Shown in pieces: positions 1 to 5,852 of a stretch of DNA of 9,097 nucleotides. The notes under the pieces are model-generated. The model saw nothing but the letters and a program-made list of their open reading frames with translations, did no database searches and was not told the origin of the DNA. Position 1 is the stretch's first letter, and each line of letters starts with the position of its first letter. The position numbers were made by a program, and so were the translations under genes. The stretch is from assembly GCA_009778865.1 (NCBI GenBank), contig WRFJ01000027.1, forward strand, positions 1 to 9,097, in the 5' to 3' direction. Source of the stretch: Chloroflexota bacterium. Its GTDB lineage: Bacteria; Chloroflexota; Dehalococcoidia; Dehalococcoidales; WRFJ01.

Positions 1-198
1 GCTAGTATTCTCAATCACTACATTTAAAAAAAGCCACGGCGAATTATCTTCGTCCAAACCTAGCTGCCAACTAATCTTATTAACTTTTACAGGTGGATTG
101 TCAAATGAATGCTTGCTGTTACACGCAACTATGTTCAAAGATAATGCAATAAGAATTATAGTTGAAATAAATATTAAATATTTATTTTTCATCTTCAT
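1..198 (-). CDS. Putative lipoprotein, N-terminal part (gene cut by window edge)
   Basis: Reading the minus strand from 198 gives 66 codons, still open at the window edge, beginning MKMKNKYLIFISTI. The N-terminus is a lipoprotein signal peptide: basic residues, a hydrophobic stretch, then a lipobox with IVAC (Cys at residue 26), so the mature protein should be lipid-anchored outside the cytoplasmic membrane. The start at 198 is preferred because GAGG lies about 10 bases upstream; in-frame alternatives are ATG 213 and ATG 192. The segment after the lipobox (residues 34-66) resembles residues 36-69 of the product of 432-1034: P-x-K-x-x-K-x-x-W, an acidic patch, then L-x-V-x-I-x-NTS. I infer a paralogue of that neighbour, possibly in the same operon. 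Function is unknown; a beta-sandwich fold like FxLYD/DUF4352-type extracellular domains is a guess. Confidence 0.65.
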   Translation of the reverse strand, partial: MKMKNKYLIFISTIILIALSLNIVACNSKHSFDNPPVKVNKISWQLGLDEDNSPWLFLNVVIENTS

Positions 199-353
199 AT
201 TAAATAACCTCATTTTAACCATGTTATATTTTATCGTTAATCTCAATAGTTTTAGGGGCCACAATTTACCCTCAAATAGTACGAACAGTGCATCCCTAAA
301 TCTAGATAGCGCGGGAAGTTTGTGAAAAAAGAAGCCTTAAGATTCTTTGACAT

Positions 354-417
354 GATGCGCTTCTCTCGCTGAAACAGCTTATTTTATTTCACCATCTTAA
401 CGAGAGAAGCGTGCATC
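354..417. repeat. Large imperfect inverted repeat in the gap between two envelope genes
   Basis: The left arm (354-368, GATGCGCTTCTCTCG) is the reverse complement of the right arm (401-417) except for two extra bases in the right arm. The loop is about 32 bases and begins with its own small hairpin, GCTG-AAA-CAGC. On the plus strand the right arm is followed within two bases by TTTTT (420-424), the geometry of an intrinsic terminator, but no plus-strand gene precedes it. On the minus strand it lies 15 bases after the stop of the 432-1034 gene, and a run of six T follows about 20 bases beyond the stem. It could be a terminator or processing hairpin for the minus-strand genes, or a small palindromic element. 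The copy number in the genome would decide. Confidence 0.5.
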
Positions 418-431
418 AGTTTTTAATTGTC

Positions 432-1034
432 TTATATGGGATTAAAGTCAGGTATACGCACTGAATTATAAAAAAGAAAATGAAAAGTATAGGTACTAGT
501 TTGGATATCAAATCCTTTTTGGCCCCAACTACTACCAAAACTGTTAAAATCTACCCAATAAGGCATGATATTACTGTCAATTAAACTATGAATGTTATAT
601 GTTACACTGCCAAATTCATATTCTACACTACAAAAAGGCAAAGAGTATGTTTGTGTCTGTCCGGCTTTTAAGAGACCATTCATGGGCCAGTCAATTTGTA
701 ATGTTATAGCCCACCCTCCTTTTATAGGACTGTTACGATCTCCACTAAGAATTCCTCCAAGCTCATTGTTTTCATCGTACCAAAACAAATCAGCACCAAT
801 ATAAGATTTAATAGCCTTAATATCTTTATTGCTAGTATTGGTAATGGTAACTTCTAAGTAAAACAATGATGCGCCGCCAGAATCTTCATCAATATACCAC
901 TCTGTCTTTTCTATTTTTAGTGGTGATGGATTATCTGTATATGGATCTATTGGAGTGATGCTACGTGCTATAACAAAGATTGACAAAGCAAATAATGCCG
1001 CACCGATTAGTAAAAAAGCAACTCTTTTTTTCAT
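432..1034 (-). CDS. Membrane-anchored extracytoplasmic protein of unknown function
   Basis: This 200-residue protein has a short basic N-terminus followed by one hydrophobic segment (about residues 5-24) with no lipobox and no clear AxA cleavage site, so it is probably an N-terminal anchor with the rest outside the membrane. The body is rich in beta-strand-like stretches. It has the pattern T-E-W, acidic loop, L-x-V-T-I-TNTS-NKDIKAI, typical of secreted beta-sandwich domains that mention 'NTS' and 'K-x-I' (FxLYD or DUF5780-like; this assignment is inference). The partial lipoprotein at 1-198 shares the same motif, so the two are paralogues. It starts 23 bases after the stop of the upstream secreted-protein gene, suggesting co-transcription, although no strong Shine-Dalgarno is visible before ATG 1034. 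Translation may depend on coupling to the upstream gene. I do not recognise a specific function. Confidence 0.72.
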   Translation of the reverse strand: MKKRVAFLLIGAALFALSIFVIARSITPIDPYTDNPSPLKIEKTEWYIDEDSGGASLFYLEVTITNTSNKDIKAIKSYIGADLFWYDENNELGGILSGDRNSPIKGGWAITLQIDWPMNGLLKAGQTQTYSLPFCSVEYEFGSVTYNIHSLIDSNIMPYWVDFNSFGSSWGQKGFDIQTSTYTFHFLFYNSVRIPDFNPI

Positions 1035-1057
1035 ATTAGTGTGTCAGTAGGTAAGCC

Positions 1058-1969
1058 TTAAAGGATCGCGACTACAATAGCTAAAATAGCAAGAACTATG
1101 CTAGCTACAGTAGAAGCGTTATTAGAATTTGACATAGGAACGGCACTTACTTCATACGACCCTAGATGATCACCGGTCGTTTTGTCAAAGCCAGTCCCAA
1201 GAACAATTCCACCATATTCAGTGGTCGTAACAAAAAGAGTTGTATGCTTAGCACTGCCCATAAATCCAGTTGATACTGCATCATTAAGAGTGTAAGGGCC
1301 AGTATAATAAGGATGATACTTTAAATTGGAATAAGTTGGTGTTGAATCTAAACTTACTTTTGTCCAACCGTTGTAGGTTCCCATGAATGTATAAGTGCTA
1401 TATGCGTCAAATACTATATTGCCATCACCATGCAGGAAATATGCACATGCATATATTATAAAGTGAGTATCGTTAGAAATTGTACCATAATAAAAAGCAC
1501 TGGCATCGCAATAAAAACTGCATTGGCTCGGGCAGCTGCCACTAACAGTTGCCATATACGGATCTTCATTTTCCACAGTCCCACTACTGGATATTAAAGC
1601 AGATTCGTGCTCATGTCCAACTGATGAATACTCAATACGTACACCCAAATTAGTTGAATCAAAATAAATAAGCAACTGTTCTGCCGGAGTTAGCGAATTA
1701 AAATATGCATTTATATCATCAACCATTTCCATTTGCTTATTTAGATAATGGAGTCTAGCAGCAATTTTATCTTGAGTTTCTTGCGTCATACTTTTAAATG
1801 TTGCTGTAAAATCATTAGATTGCGATAAAGTCAAAGCAACAGACGCATAAAGCTGCTGATTCTGATATTCTTCAGTATTTGATTTAGCCAAGGCCACGCC
1901 ACTAAACATAGACGCTAGTATCAATACAGATGCTAGTGTCATGCCTACTTTTTTAATTATTTTAACCAT
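1058..1969 (-). CDS. Secreted protein with signal peptide and C-terminal hydrophobic tail, function unknown
   Basis: The 303-residue product begins with a classical Sec signal peptide: KIIKK basic region, hydrophobic core, and a probable cut after ALA at residue 28. Residues 30-100 look helical, rich in Gln, Thr and Asp. Residues 105-280 look beta-rich, with many Tyr, Thr and Ser. There are four cysteines after the signal peptide: C146, C150 and C154 as C-x3-C-x3-C, and C175, which could form two disulfides. The last 18 residues (about 286-303) are almost purely hydrophobic and end the protein with no basic residue and no LPxTG motif, so the protein may be held in the membrane by its tail. 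The start has a good ribosome site, AGGAG 9 to 10 bases upstream of ATG 1969. It is the first gene of the apparent minus-strand envelope operon. I recognise no family. Confidence 0.78.
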   Translation of the reverse strand: MVKIIKKVGMTLASVLILASMFSGVALAKSNTEEYQNQQLYASVALTLSQSNDFTATFKSMTQETQDKIAARLHYLNKQMEMVDDINAYFNSLTPAEQLLIYFDSTNLGVRIEYSSVGHEHESALISSSGTVENEDPYMATVSGSCPSQCSFYCDASAFYYGTISNDTHFIIYACAYFLHGDGNIVFDAYSTYTFMGTYNGWTKVSLDSTPTYSNLKYHPYYTGPYTLNDAVSTGFMGSAKHTTLFVTTTEYGGIVLGTGFDKTTGDHLGSYEVSAVPMSNSNNASTVASIVLAILAIVVAIL

Positions 1970-2140
1970 TTGTTTTTTCTCCTAATAATATTTTTGTTGT
2001 CCAGGTTTTGCGCATGGCAATAAAATTATGTTTTCCTAATTACTTAAATAACCAAAAATTATAGTGTTACGTTTAATCATCTCCTTCCTGCGTCGTATTA
2101 GATATATAGCTTAGTAATACTTATTTATAGATGCTTTTAG

Positions 2141-2169
2141 CATATAGTATAATGTTACAATCAGGTCAA
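2141..2169 (-). promoter_or_regulatory. Candidate promoter for the minus-strand envelope genes
   Basis: On the minus strand TTGACC (2169-2164) is followed after 17 bases by TATATG (2146-2141). This matches the sigma-70 consensus at five and four positions. It would give a leader of about 165 bases before ATG 1969. It overlaps the upstream plus-strand TATAAT (2148-2153), so the two directions could interfere. A second minus-strand TATAAT lies at 2063-2058, but without a recognisable -35. Confidence 0.35.
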
Positions 2170-2249
2170 TAGGACTTTGTCATGTATAACACCTAGGTAT
2201 TTATCGGTATTTATACCCTTAAAACATCAATGTTACAGTGTAGTTAATA

Positions 2250-2278
2250 TTGAATACTAATCTGTGGTCTAGTATAAT
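2250..2278 (+). promoter_or_regulatory. Promoter with MerR-operator-like dyad upstream of the regulator gene
   Basis: TTGAAT (2250-2255), a 17-base spacer and TATAAT (2273-2278) form a good sigma-70 promoter about 30 bases upstream of the regulator's start codon. Inside it lies an exact inverted repeat ATACTA-N10-TAGTAT (2254-2275), which overlaps both promoter elements. MerR-family proteins classically bind a dyad placed between -35 and -10, so autoregulation is a natural inference. The 17-base spacer is normal rather than the stretched 19 bases of classical MerR-activated promoters, so repression of its own gene is more likely than activation by DNA untwisting. Confidence 0.6.
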
Positions 2279-2311
2279 TAAACGAAGCTTCTTATAGCAG
2301 GAGGACTACTG

Positions 2312-3160
2312 ATGGCAAGAAAAAATGATGGCTTTTTATCTGTAAACGAATTTGCTAAGCTCACTCGTACAACCAAAGCGACATTATGGCATTACGACAA
2401 AATCGGGCTACTTTCACCGGTATCACGCGGTAAATATAATGACTACCGTTATTACCGAAACGAACAAATGACCAGTATTAACTTCATTCGTACTTTTCAA
2501 GCCGTTGGGATGTCATTGGAAGAGATTAAGAGCTTAAAAGGTAATCTCAATCCAAAAACTGCTGATGAGTTCCTTGCGCATCAACTAGAGAAAATTGATG
2601 CCAAGATTGATGAATGGGTTCGCACCAAGAAACTCGTAATAACAACCAAAAACATTATAAATTCAGTTGCAAATATCAACGAGAAAGAAATCACTGTCCA
2701 GTATATGCCAGCGGAAGCGATTATTCTTGGTGAGTTAAACGATTACAGCCGTGGTAGAGATGGTTATGATGTGTTATTAAGTTTTCACCAGATGATGAGC
2801 AAGCAATGTCACGAAGTTGATCTGAATTATTTAGTGTGCGGGATTCTTTCCGTCGAGAGAATTATGCAGGGGGACTATGTTCATCCTGACAGATGCTATT
2901 TTAAGAATCCTGATGGTCATGACCGAAAACCTGCGGCACTGTATGCCATCGGCTATAACCGCGGTTGGTATGGCAAAGGTGGAGATTTATATAAGCGCAT
3001 ATTGACGTACATAGAAAAAAACGATTATGAGATATGTGGTGATTTTTATGAAGAACATCCGCTTAATGAAATTTGCATGGGTGACGATAACAATTATTTG
3101 ATGAAAGTGATGGTACCTATTCAAAAGAAAGGAACCAAAAAAATGTCAAATAGCCTATAA
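2312..3160 (+). CDS. MerR-family transcriptional regulator with GyrI-like effector-binding domain
   Basis: The 282-residue protein has the BmrR-type layout. Residues 8-27 (LSVNEFAKLTRTTKATLWHYD) are the MerR helix-turn-helix. The wing motif DYRYYRNEQ follows at 44-52, and F-Q-A-V-G-M-S-L-E-E-I (62-72) is the second conserved helix region. A dimerising coiled coil spans roughly 80-120. Residues about 127-271 fit a GyrI-like/AraC effector domain ending in the usual GDFYEEHPLNEI...VMVPI pattern, where an acidic residue often contacts cationic ligands (E247/E248 here). It should bind promoter DNA in the cytoplasm and respond to a small molecule, possibly a drug-like cation. Start choice is firm: AGGAGG (2299-2304) lies 7 bases upstream of ATG 2312. 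No efflux pump adjoins it, so the target beyond its own promoter is unknown; the divergent envelope genes are candidates. Confidence 0.9.
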   Translation: MARKNDGFLSVNEFAKLTRTTKATLWHYDKIGLLSPVSRGKYNDYRYYRNEQMTSINFIRTFQAVGMSLEEIKSLKGNLNPKTADEFLAHQLEKIDAKIDEWVRTKKLVITTKNIINSVANINEKEITVQYMPAEAIILGELNDYSRGRDGYDVLLSFHQMMSKQCHEVDLNYLVCGILSVERIMQGDYVHPDRCYFKNPDGHDRKPAALYAIGYNRGWYGKGGDLYKRILTYIEKNDYEICGDFYEEHPLNEICMGDDNNYLMKVMVPIQKKGTKKMSNSL

Positions 3161-3187
3161 TAGCCGAGAAAGATAAGAGCTTATAAA

Positions 3188-3421
3188 ATGACCAAATATA
3201 AATGCGCCTGTTGCGGCAACTACACTTTAGATAGCGAAGCTATAGGAACTTTTGAAATTTGCCCAACCTGCTTTTGGGAGGACGATATAGTACAACTTGA
3301 TAATCCAGAATATGAAGGTGGGGCTAATAAAGTTAGTTTAAATCAAGCAAAAGAAAGCTACAAAATGATTGGTGCAATTTCCCACCAAGCGTGCCATTTA
3401 TCTGTTTATATGGAATTTTAA
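3188..3421 (+). CDS. CPCC-type cysteine-rich small protein, C-terminus altered
   Basis: The 77-residue protein matches the family of cysteine-rich CPCC proteins: YKCACCGNYTL at the start (C6, C8, C9; the usual CPCC reads CACC here), then ICPTCFWEDD (C25, C28, W30) and the conserved tract PEYEGGANKVSLNQAKESYK (40-59). The cysteines probably bind zinc; the family's function is not established. Similarity stops after GAI at residues 62-64. The last 13 residues (SHQACHLSVYMEF) do not look like the family's usual end and coincide with a different frame that resembles a transposase tail (see 3378-3461). The gene follows the MerR gene by 27 bases with a weak ribosome site, so it may be co-transcribed. 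The protein may still fold, as the metal-binding part is intact. Confidence 0.75.
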   Translation: MTKYKCACCGNYTLDSEAIGTFEICPTCFWEDDIVQLDNPEYEGGANKVSLNQAKESYKMIGAISHQACHLSVYMEF

Positions 3422-3461
3422 TCGTAAAAGTCGCTCAAAATTAGTGTTTTTTAGTCTTAAT
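3378..3461 (+). pseudogene. Possible remnant of an IS1595-type transposase C-terminus
   Basis: In the +3 frame relative to the CPCC gene, 3378-3461 reads with no stop and contains AIYLFIWNFNRKSRSKLVF. This resembles the conserved end of IS1595/ISXO2-like transposases, where a Y-L-x-E-F-x-x-RFNRRKSRSRG-L-F-Y-x-L pattern precedes the stop. The frame stays open to 3560 but the residues beyond about 3461 match nothing I know. No start codon, catalytic region or inverted terminal repeat is visible, so at most this is a scar of a lost element. The match is short and recalled from memory, so confidence is low to moderate. Confidence 0.35.
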
Positions 3462-3556
3462 GGCACACAGATAGCACAAAAATTTAAGAATCAGTTTTGG
3501 TTTCCTATGCATATGCTGTCAAAACACACTGAACGAATCTCAACGCAGACCACTTC

Positions 3557-4912
3557 TTAAGTTTTTGCATTCTGAGGTTTTTTAGTCACACGTAACATAT
3601 AAACAGCACCCAGTATACCAGCTACCAAAGAGCCTATAAGAATAGCCAATTTAGAAGAAGCTATTAAAGCATAACTGTCGGCATTGGTAAAGGCTAATAA
3701 AGTAATAAAGATGGACATGGTAAAGCCAATACCGCATATCATACTCATAGCTATAATCTGCTTCCAGCTTATCGACGGCGGTTTTTCAATCCAGCCCAGC
3801 TTAGACATAAGGAAAGTAAGACCAGTAATACCCAGCGGTTTACCAACCACTAGACCCAACAAAATACCCAAAGCTACAGGCGACAACAGATTAACGCCCT
3901 CACCGCCAATAGTTACACCGGCATTAGCAAAGGCAAAAAGCGGCAGTATAAAAAAGCTAACTGGCTTGGCTAGGCCATGCTCTAAACGAAGTAGAGGAGA
4001 AGTAATATCTTTGTATTTAGTGCCTAATTCGTCTAGTACTTCCTGCTGATGTTCCGACAGTATTATCTTTTTCATTTTTATGAACGAACTGCCAGTCTGA
4101 TCTAGCTTATTCATGGCAGCACGTCCTTCAGCAGTATATTGCTTGACGGATATTTTAGCGGCTGCCGGTATCGTTAAGGCCAGTAATATGCCGGCAATAG
4201 CCGCATGTATACCACTGTGCTCAAAACAAAACCAGATAACTAGGCCTACCAACAGATACGGCACTAACGAACGCACGCCGGCCATATTAAGAATAAACAG
4301 GAAGATCATAGCAGCTAGCGCCACCAAGAGATAAGTAACAGCAATATTACTGGAATAAAAAATGGCAATAACAATAATGGCACCGATGTCATCAGCTACT
4401 GCTAAAGACATAAGTAAAACTTTTAAAGCTACCGGTACACGTTTACCAAGCAGCATAAGTACGCCTAAAGCAAAAGCAATATCAGTAGCCACAGGAATCC
4501 CGAAACCATCAATATTGCCGTTCTGCATAGAAAGATTAAAGACTATATAAATAGCGGCTGGTACAATCATGCCGCCTAAGGCGGCCACTATCGGAAAGGC
4601 AGCTTTTTTGCCGGTGGAAAGCTCGCCCGCTAAAATCTCACGCTTAACTTCTAAACCAATCATGAGAAAGAAAATAGCCATCAGAAAATCATTGATGAAC
4701 GAGCCAAAAGTCATCTCTAGGGCCCAGCTGCCAAAGCCAATAGTAAGCTGTAGATCCCACCAGGAAAAATACGAAGAGGCTAGGCCGCTATTAGCAAAGA
4801 TAAGAGCCAACAAAGCAGCAAATACTAAAAATATGCCTGGAAAGGCTTCCTGACTAAGAAAGGCTTTTATCTTGTTCCAAAATAAAGATTTAGACGCAAC
4901 AGCAGCTGACAT
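3557..4912 (-). CDS. nhaA: NhaA-type Na+/H+ antiporter
   Basis: This inner-membrane antiporter exchanges cytoplasmic Na+ (or Li+) for external protons, giving sodium and alkaline-pH tolerance. The 451-residue protein has many hydrophobic segments and the family's hallmark blocks. FGIPVATDIAFALG contains D144, equivalent to E. coli D133. AVADDIGAII has the ion-binding pair D174-D175 (E. coli D163/D164). GKPLG carries K358 (E. coli K300), and GIHAA contains H236 near the pH-sensor histidine. It is longer than the roughly 390-residue E. coli protein, mainly through a hydrophilic stretch at about 250-310, as in many related homologues. ATG 4912 is favoured because the membrane topology starts just after it, although the ribosome site (AAGAGAA) is weak. 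A promoter is visible at 4972-4999. It is convergent with the CPCC gene, and no clear terminator was found between them. Confidence 0.95.
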   Translation of the reverse strand: MSAAVASKSLFWNKIKAFLSQEAFPGIFLVFAALLALIFANSGLASSYFSWWDLQLTIGFGSWALEMTFGSFINDFLMAIFFLMIGLEVKREILAGELSTGKKAAFPIVAALGGMIVPAAIYIVFNLSMQNGNIDGFGIPVATDIAFALGVLMLLGKRVPVALKVLLMSLAVADDIGAIIVIAIFYSSNIAVTYLLVALAAMIFLFILNMAGVRSLVPYLLVGLVIWFCFEHSGIHAAIAGILLALTIPAAAKISVKQYTAEGRAAMNKLDQTGSSFIKMKKIILSEHQQEVLDELGTKYKDITSPLLRLEHGLAKPVSFFILPLFAFANAGVTIGGEGVNLLSPVALGILLGLVVGKPLGITGLTFLMSKLGWIEKPPSISWKQIIAMSMICGIGFTMSIFITLLAFTNADSYALIASSKLAILIGSLVAGILGAVYMLRVTKKPQNAKT

Positions 4913-5225
4913 AGCATTCTCTTTTCATTATTTAAACTGCCTAGAAACATTTTCATTACGCAACTGTTATCATTATATAAAAAACTTCAGTAAACTCAAA
5001 ATAACTAGATGCAGCAGCTCTCATATTGTTCCTTTGACGTACTTCACTATAACAATCAGGGGGTGTATACTGGTAGAAGCAAAGGGGATTAAGCAAAACA
5101 GCTGTTTCATGACCTAGAATTCAACTGGAATGGAAATAGTTATATGCCTTGGCCGACTGTATGCCCATAGCTAAATATATGTTACAATGACTGTAATATT
5201 TTGTAAAAAGGAGCACCTTAATTAA
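4913..5225. other. Divergent intergenic region between nhaA and the DUF47-pit pair
   Basis: About 310 bases with no gene I would call; the open frame at 4872-5117 on the plus strand runs antisense to the nhaA start and has no family resemblance. It carries the nhaA promoter on the minus side. Near the plus-strand gene there is a dyad TTACA-N5-TGTAA (5182-5196) about 30 bases before ATG 5226, which may be an operator. TTGGCC (5149-5154) is a possible -35, but no convincing -10 follows it. Confidence 0.4.
4972..4999 (-). promoter_or_regulatory. Candidate nhaA promoter
   Basis: On the minus strand TTGAGT (4999-4994) is separated by 16 bases from a consensus TATAAT (4977-4972). The predicted transcription start falls about 50 to 55 bases before the nhaA ATG at 4912. 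Spacing and -10 quality are good. Confidence 0.5.
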
Positions 5226-5852
5226 ATGGCCTTTTCGCTAATACCTAAAGATGTAAAATTTGCTGAGTTTTTTGAACGCAGCATAGCCAATATGTGCTTA
5301 GCGGCCGAGTGCCTTGCTGAGCTTTTTGCTAACTGGAGCCAATTAGAACAAAAAGTGCAAGAAATCAAAGATAAAGAACATATCGGCGACACCATTACCC
5401 ACGAGATTGTTTCCACTCTTTATAAAACTTTTATTACTCCATTTGACCGTGAAGATATTAACACTTTAACCCAAAGCATAGACGATGTGGTAGACCATAT
5501 GGACAAAGTTGGCCAATCTCTTAAAGTGTACAATTTAGAGAAACCTTATCCGCCGGCTAAAGATATGGCCAATATAGTATTGGATTGTTGTCGTCAGTTG
5601 GAACAAATAGTGCCTTCTTTACGTTCTCCTGCAACATTAAAAAATACTGAGGAATATCGCAAAGAAATCCATCGTTTAGAAAATCAATCCGATACTATCT
5701 ATCGTCGTTCATTAGGAGAGCTTTTCAAAGAATCTGATGATTTTAAATATATCATCAAATGGCGTGAAATACTTTCCCATTTAGAAGAAGCCGTGAACAG
5801 TTGCGAAGACGTGGCCGGCGTCATAGAGGGGATTGCTGTCAAGCATGCTTGA
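5226..5852 (+). CDS. DUF47 / PhoU-like accessory protein of PiT transporter
   Basis: The 208-residue soluble protein belongs to the DUF47 (TIGR00153, PhoU-related) family, all-helical proteins commonly encoded beside PiT permeases and thought to regulate them. Visible family marks are F-F-E (15-17), the first E-x3-D metal motif at 51-55 (EHIGD), the conserved TPFDREDI (71-78), D86-D87, and the second E-x3-D at 152-156 (ENQSD). These acidic motifs bind metal clusters in PhoU proteins. The length is typical of the family. AAAGGAG (5207-5213) lies 12 bases before ATG 5226. Its stop codon overlaps the start of the permease gene, which supports a two-gene operon. A regulatory rather than transport role is inferred from the family. 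Confidence 0.92.
   Translation: MAFSLIPKDVKFAEFFERSIANMCLAAECLAELFANWSQLEQKVQEIKDKEHIGDTITHEIVSTLYKTFITPFDREDINTLTQSIDDVVDHMDKVGQSLKVYNLEKPYPPAKDMANIVLDCCRQLEQIVPSLRSPATLKNTEEYRKEIHRLENQSDTIYRRSLGELFKESDDFKYIIKWREILSHLEEAVNSCEDVAGVIEGIAVKHA

Larger units (their letters stand above)
1970..2311. other. Divergent intergenic regulatory region between envelope operon and merR-type gene
   Basis: This stretch of about 340 bases holds no convincing gene. It is very AT-rich and dense in short symmetric elements. On the plus strand there are two TAGTATAAT copies, at 2145-2153 and 2270-2278, each containing a consensus -10. AATGTTACA occurs at 2151-2159 and again at 2229-2237. A 10-bp tandem pair GGTATTTATC/GGTATTTATA spans 2196-2215, the second unit being part of GGTAT-TT-ATACC. 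ACCTAGGT (2191-2198) is a palindrome. On the minus strand a 14-codon reading frame begins directly after AAGGAG near 2080, but the spacing is zero, so I do not call it. The region probably carries promoters in both directions plus regulator binding sites. Confidence 0.5.

Noticed and set aside
98..325. Open frame of 75 codons on the plus strand
   Set aside because: It is antisense to the lipoprotein start, has no ribosome site, and looks like translated AT-rich gap DNA.
592..804. Open frame on the plus strand inside the 432-1034 gene
   Set aside because: Antisense shadow of the membrane-anchored protein gene, with no family features.
2040..2085. 14-codon minus-strand frame starting directly after AAGGAG
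   Set aside because: The Shine-Dalgarno touches the ATG, leaving no spacer, and the peptide has no recognisable leader features.
2232..2241. TACA-G-TGTA as a BlaI/CopY-type operator
   Set aside because: The half-sites are separated by one base rather than the two of that operator type, and no such regulator is nearby.
3684..4853. Several plus-strand open frames opposite nhaA
   Set aside because: They are shadows of the clearly coding nhaA frame and show no family resemblance.
5222..5416. Minus-strand open frame over the DUF47 gene start
   Set aside because: Antisense to a well-supported gene and without a ribosome site.
5833..5844. TTG start for the permease
   Set aside because: It sits almost on top of the Shine-Dalgarno; ATG 5845 gives the normal family N-terminus.
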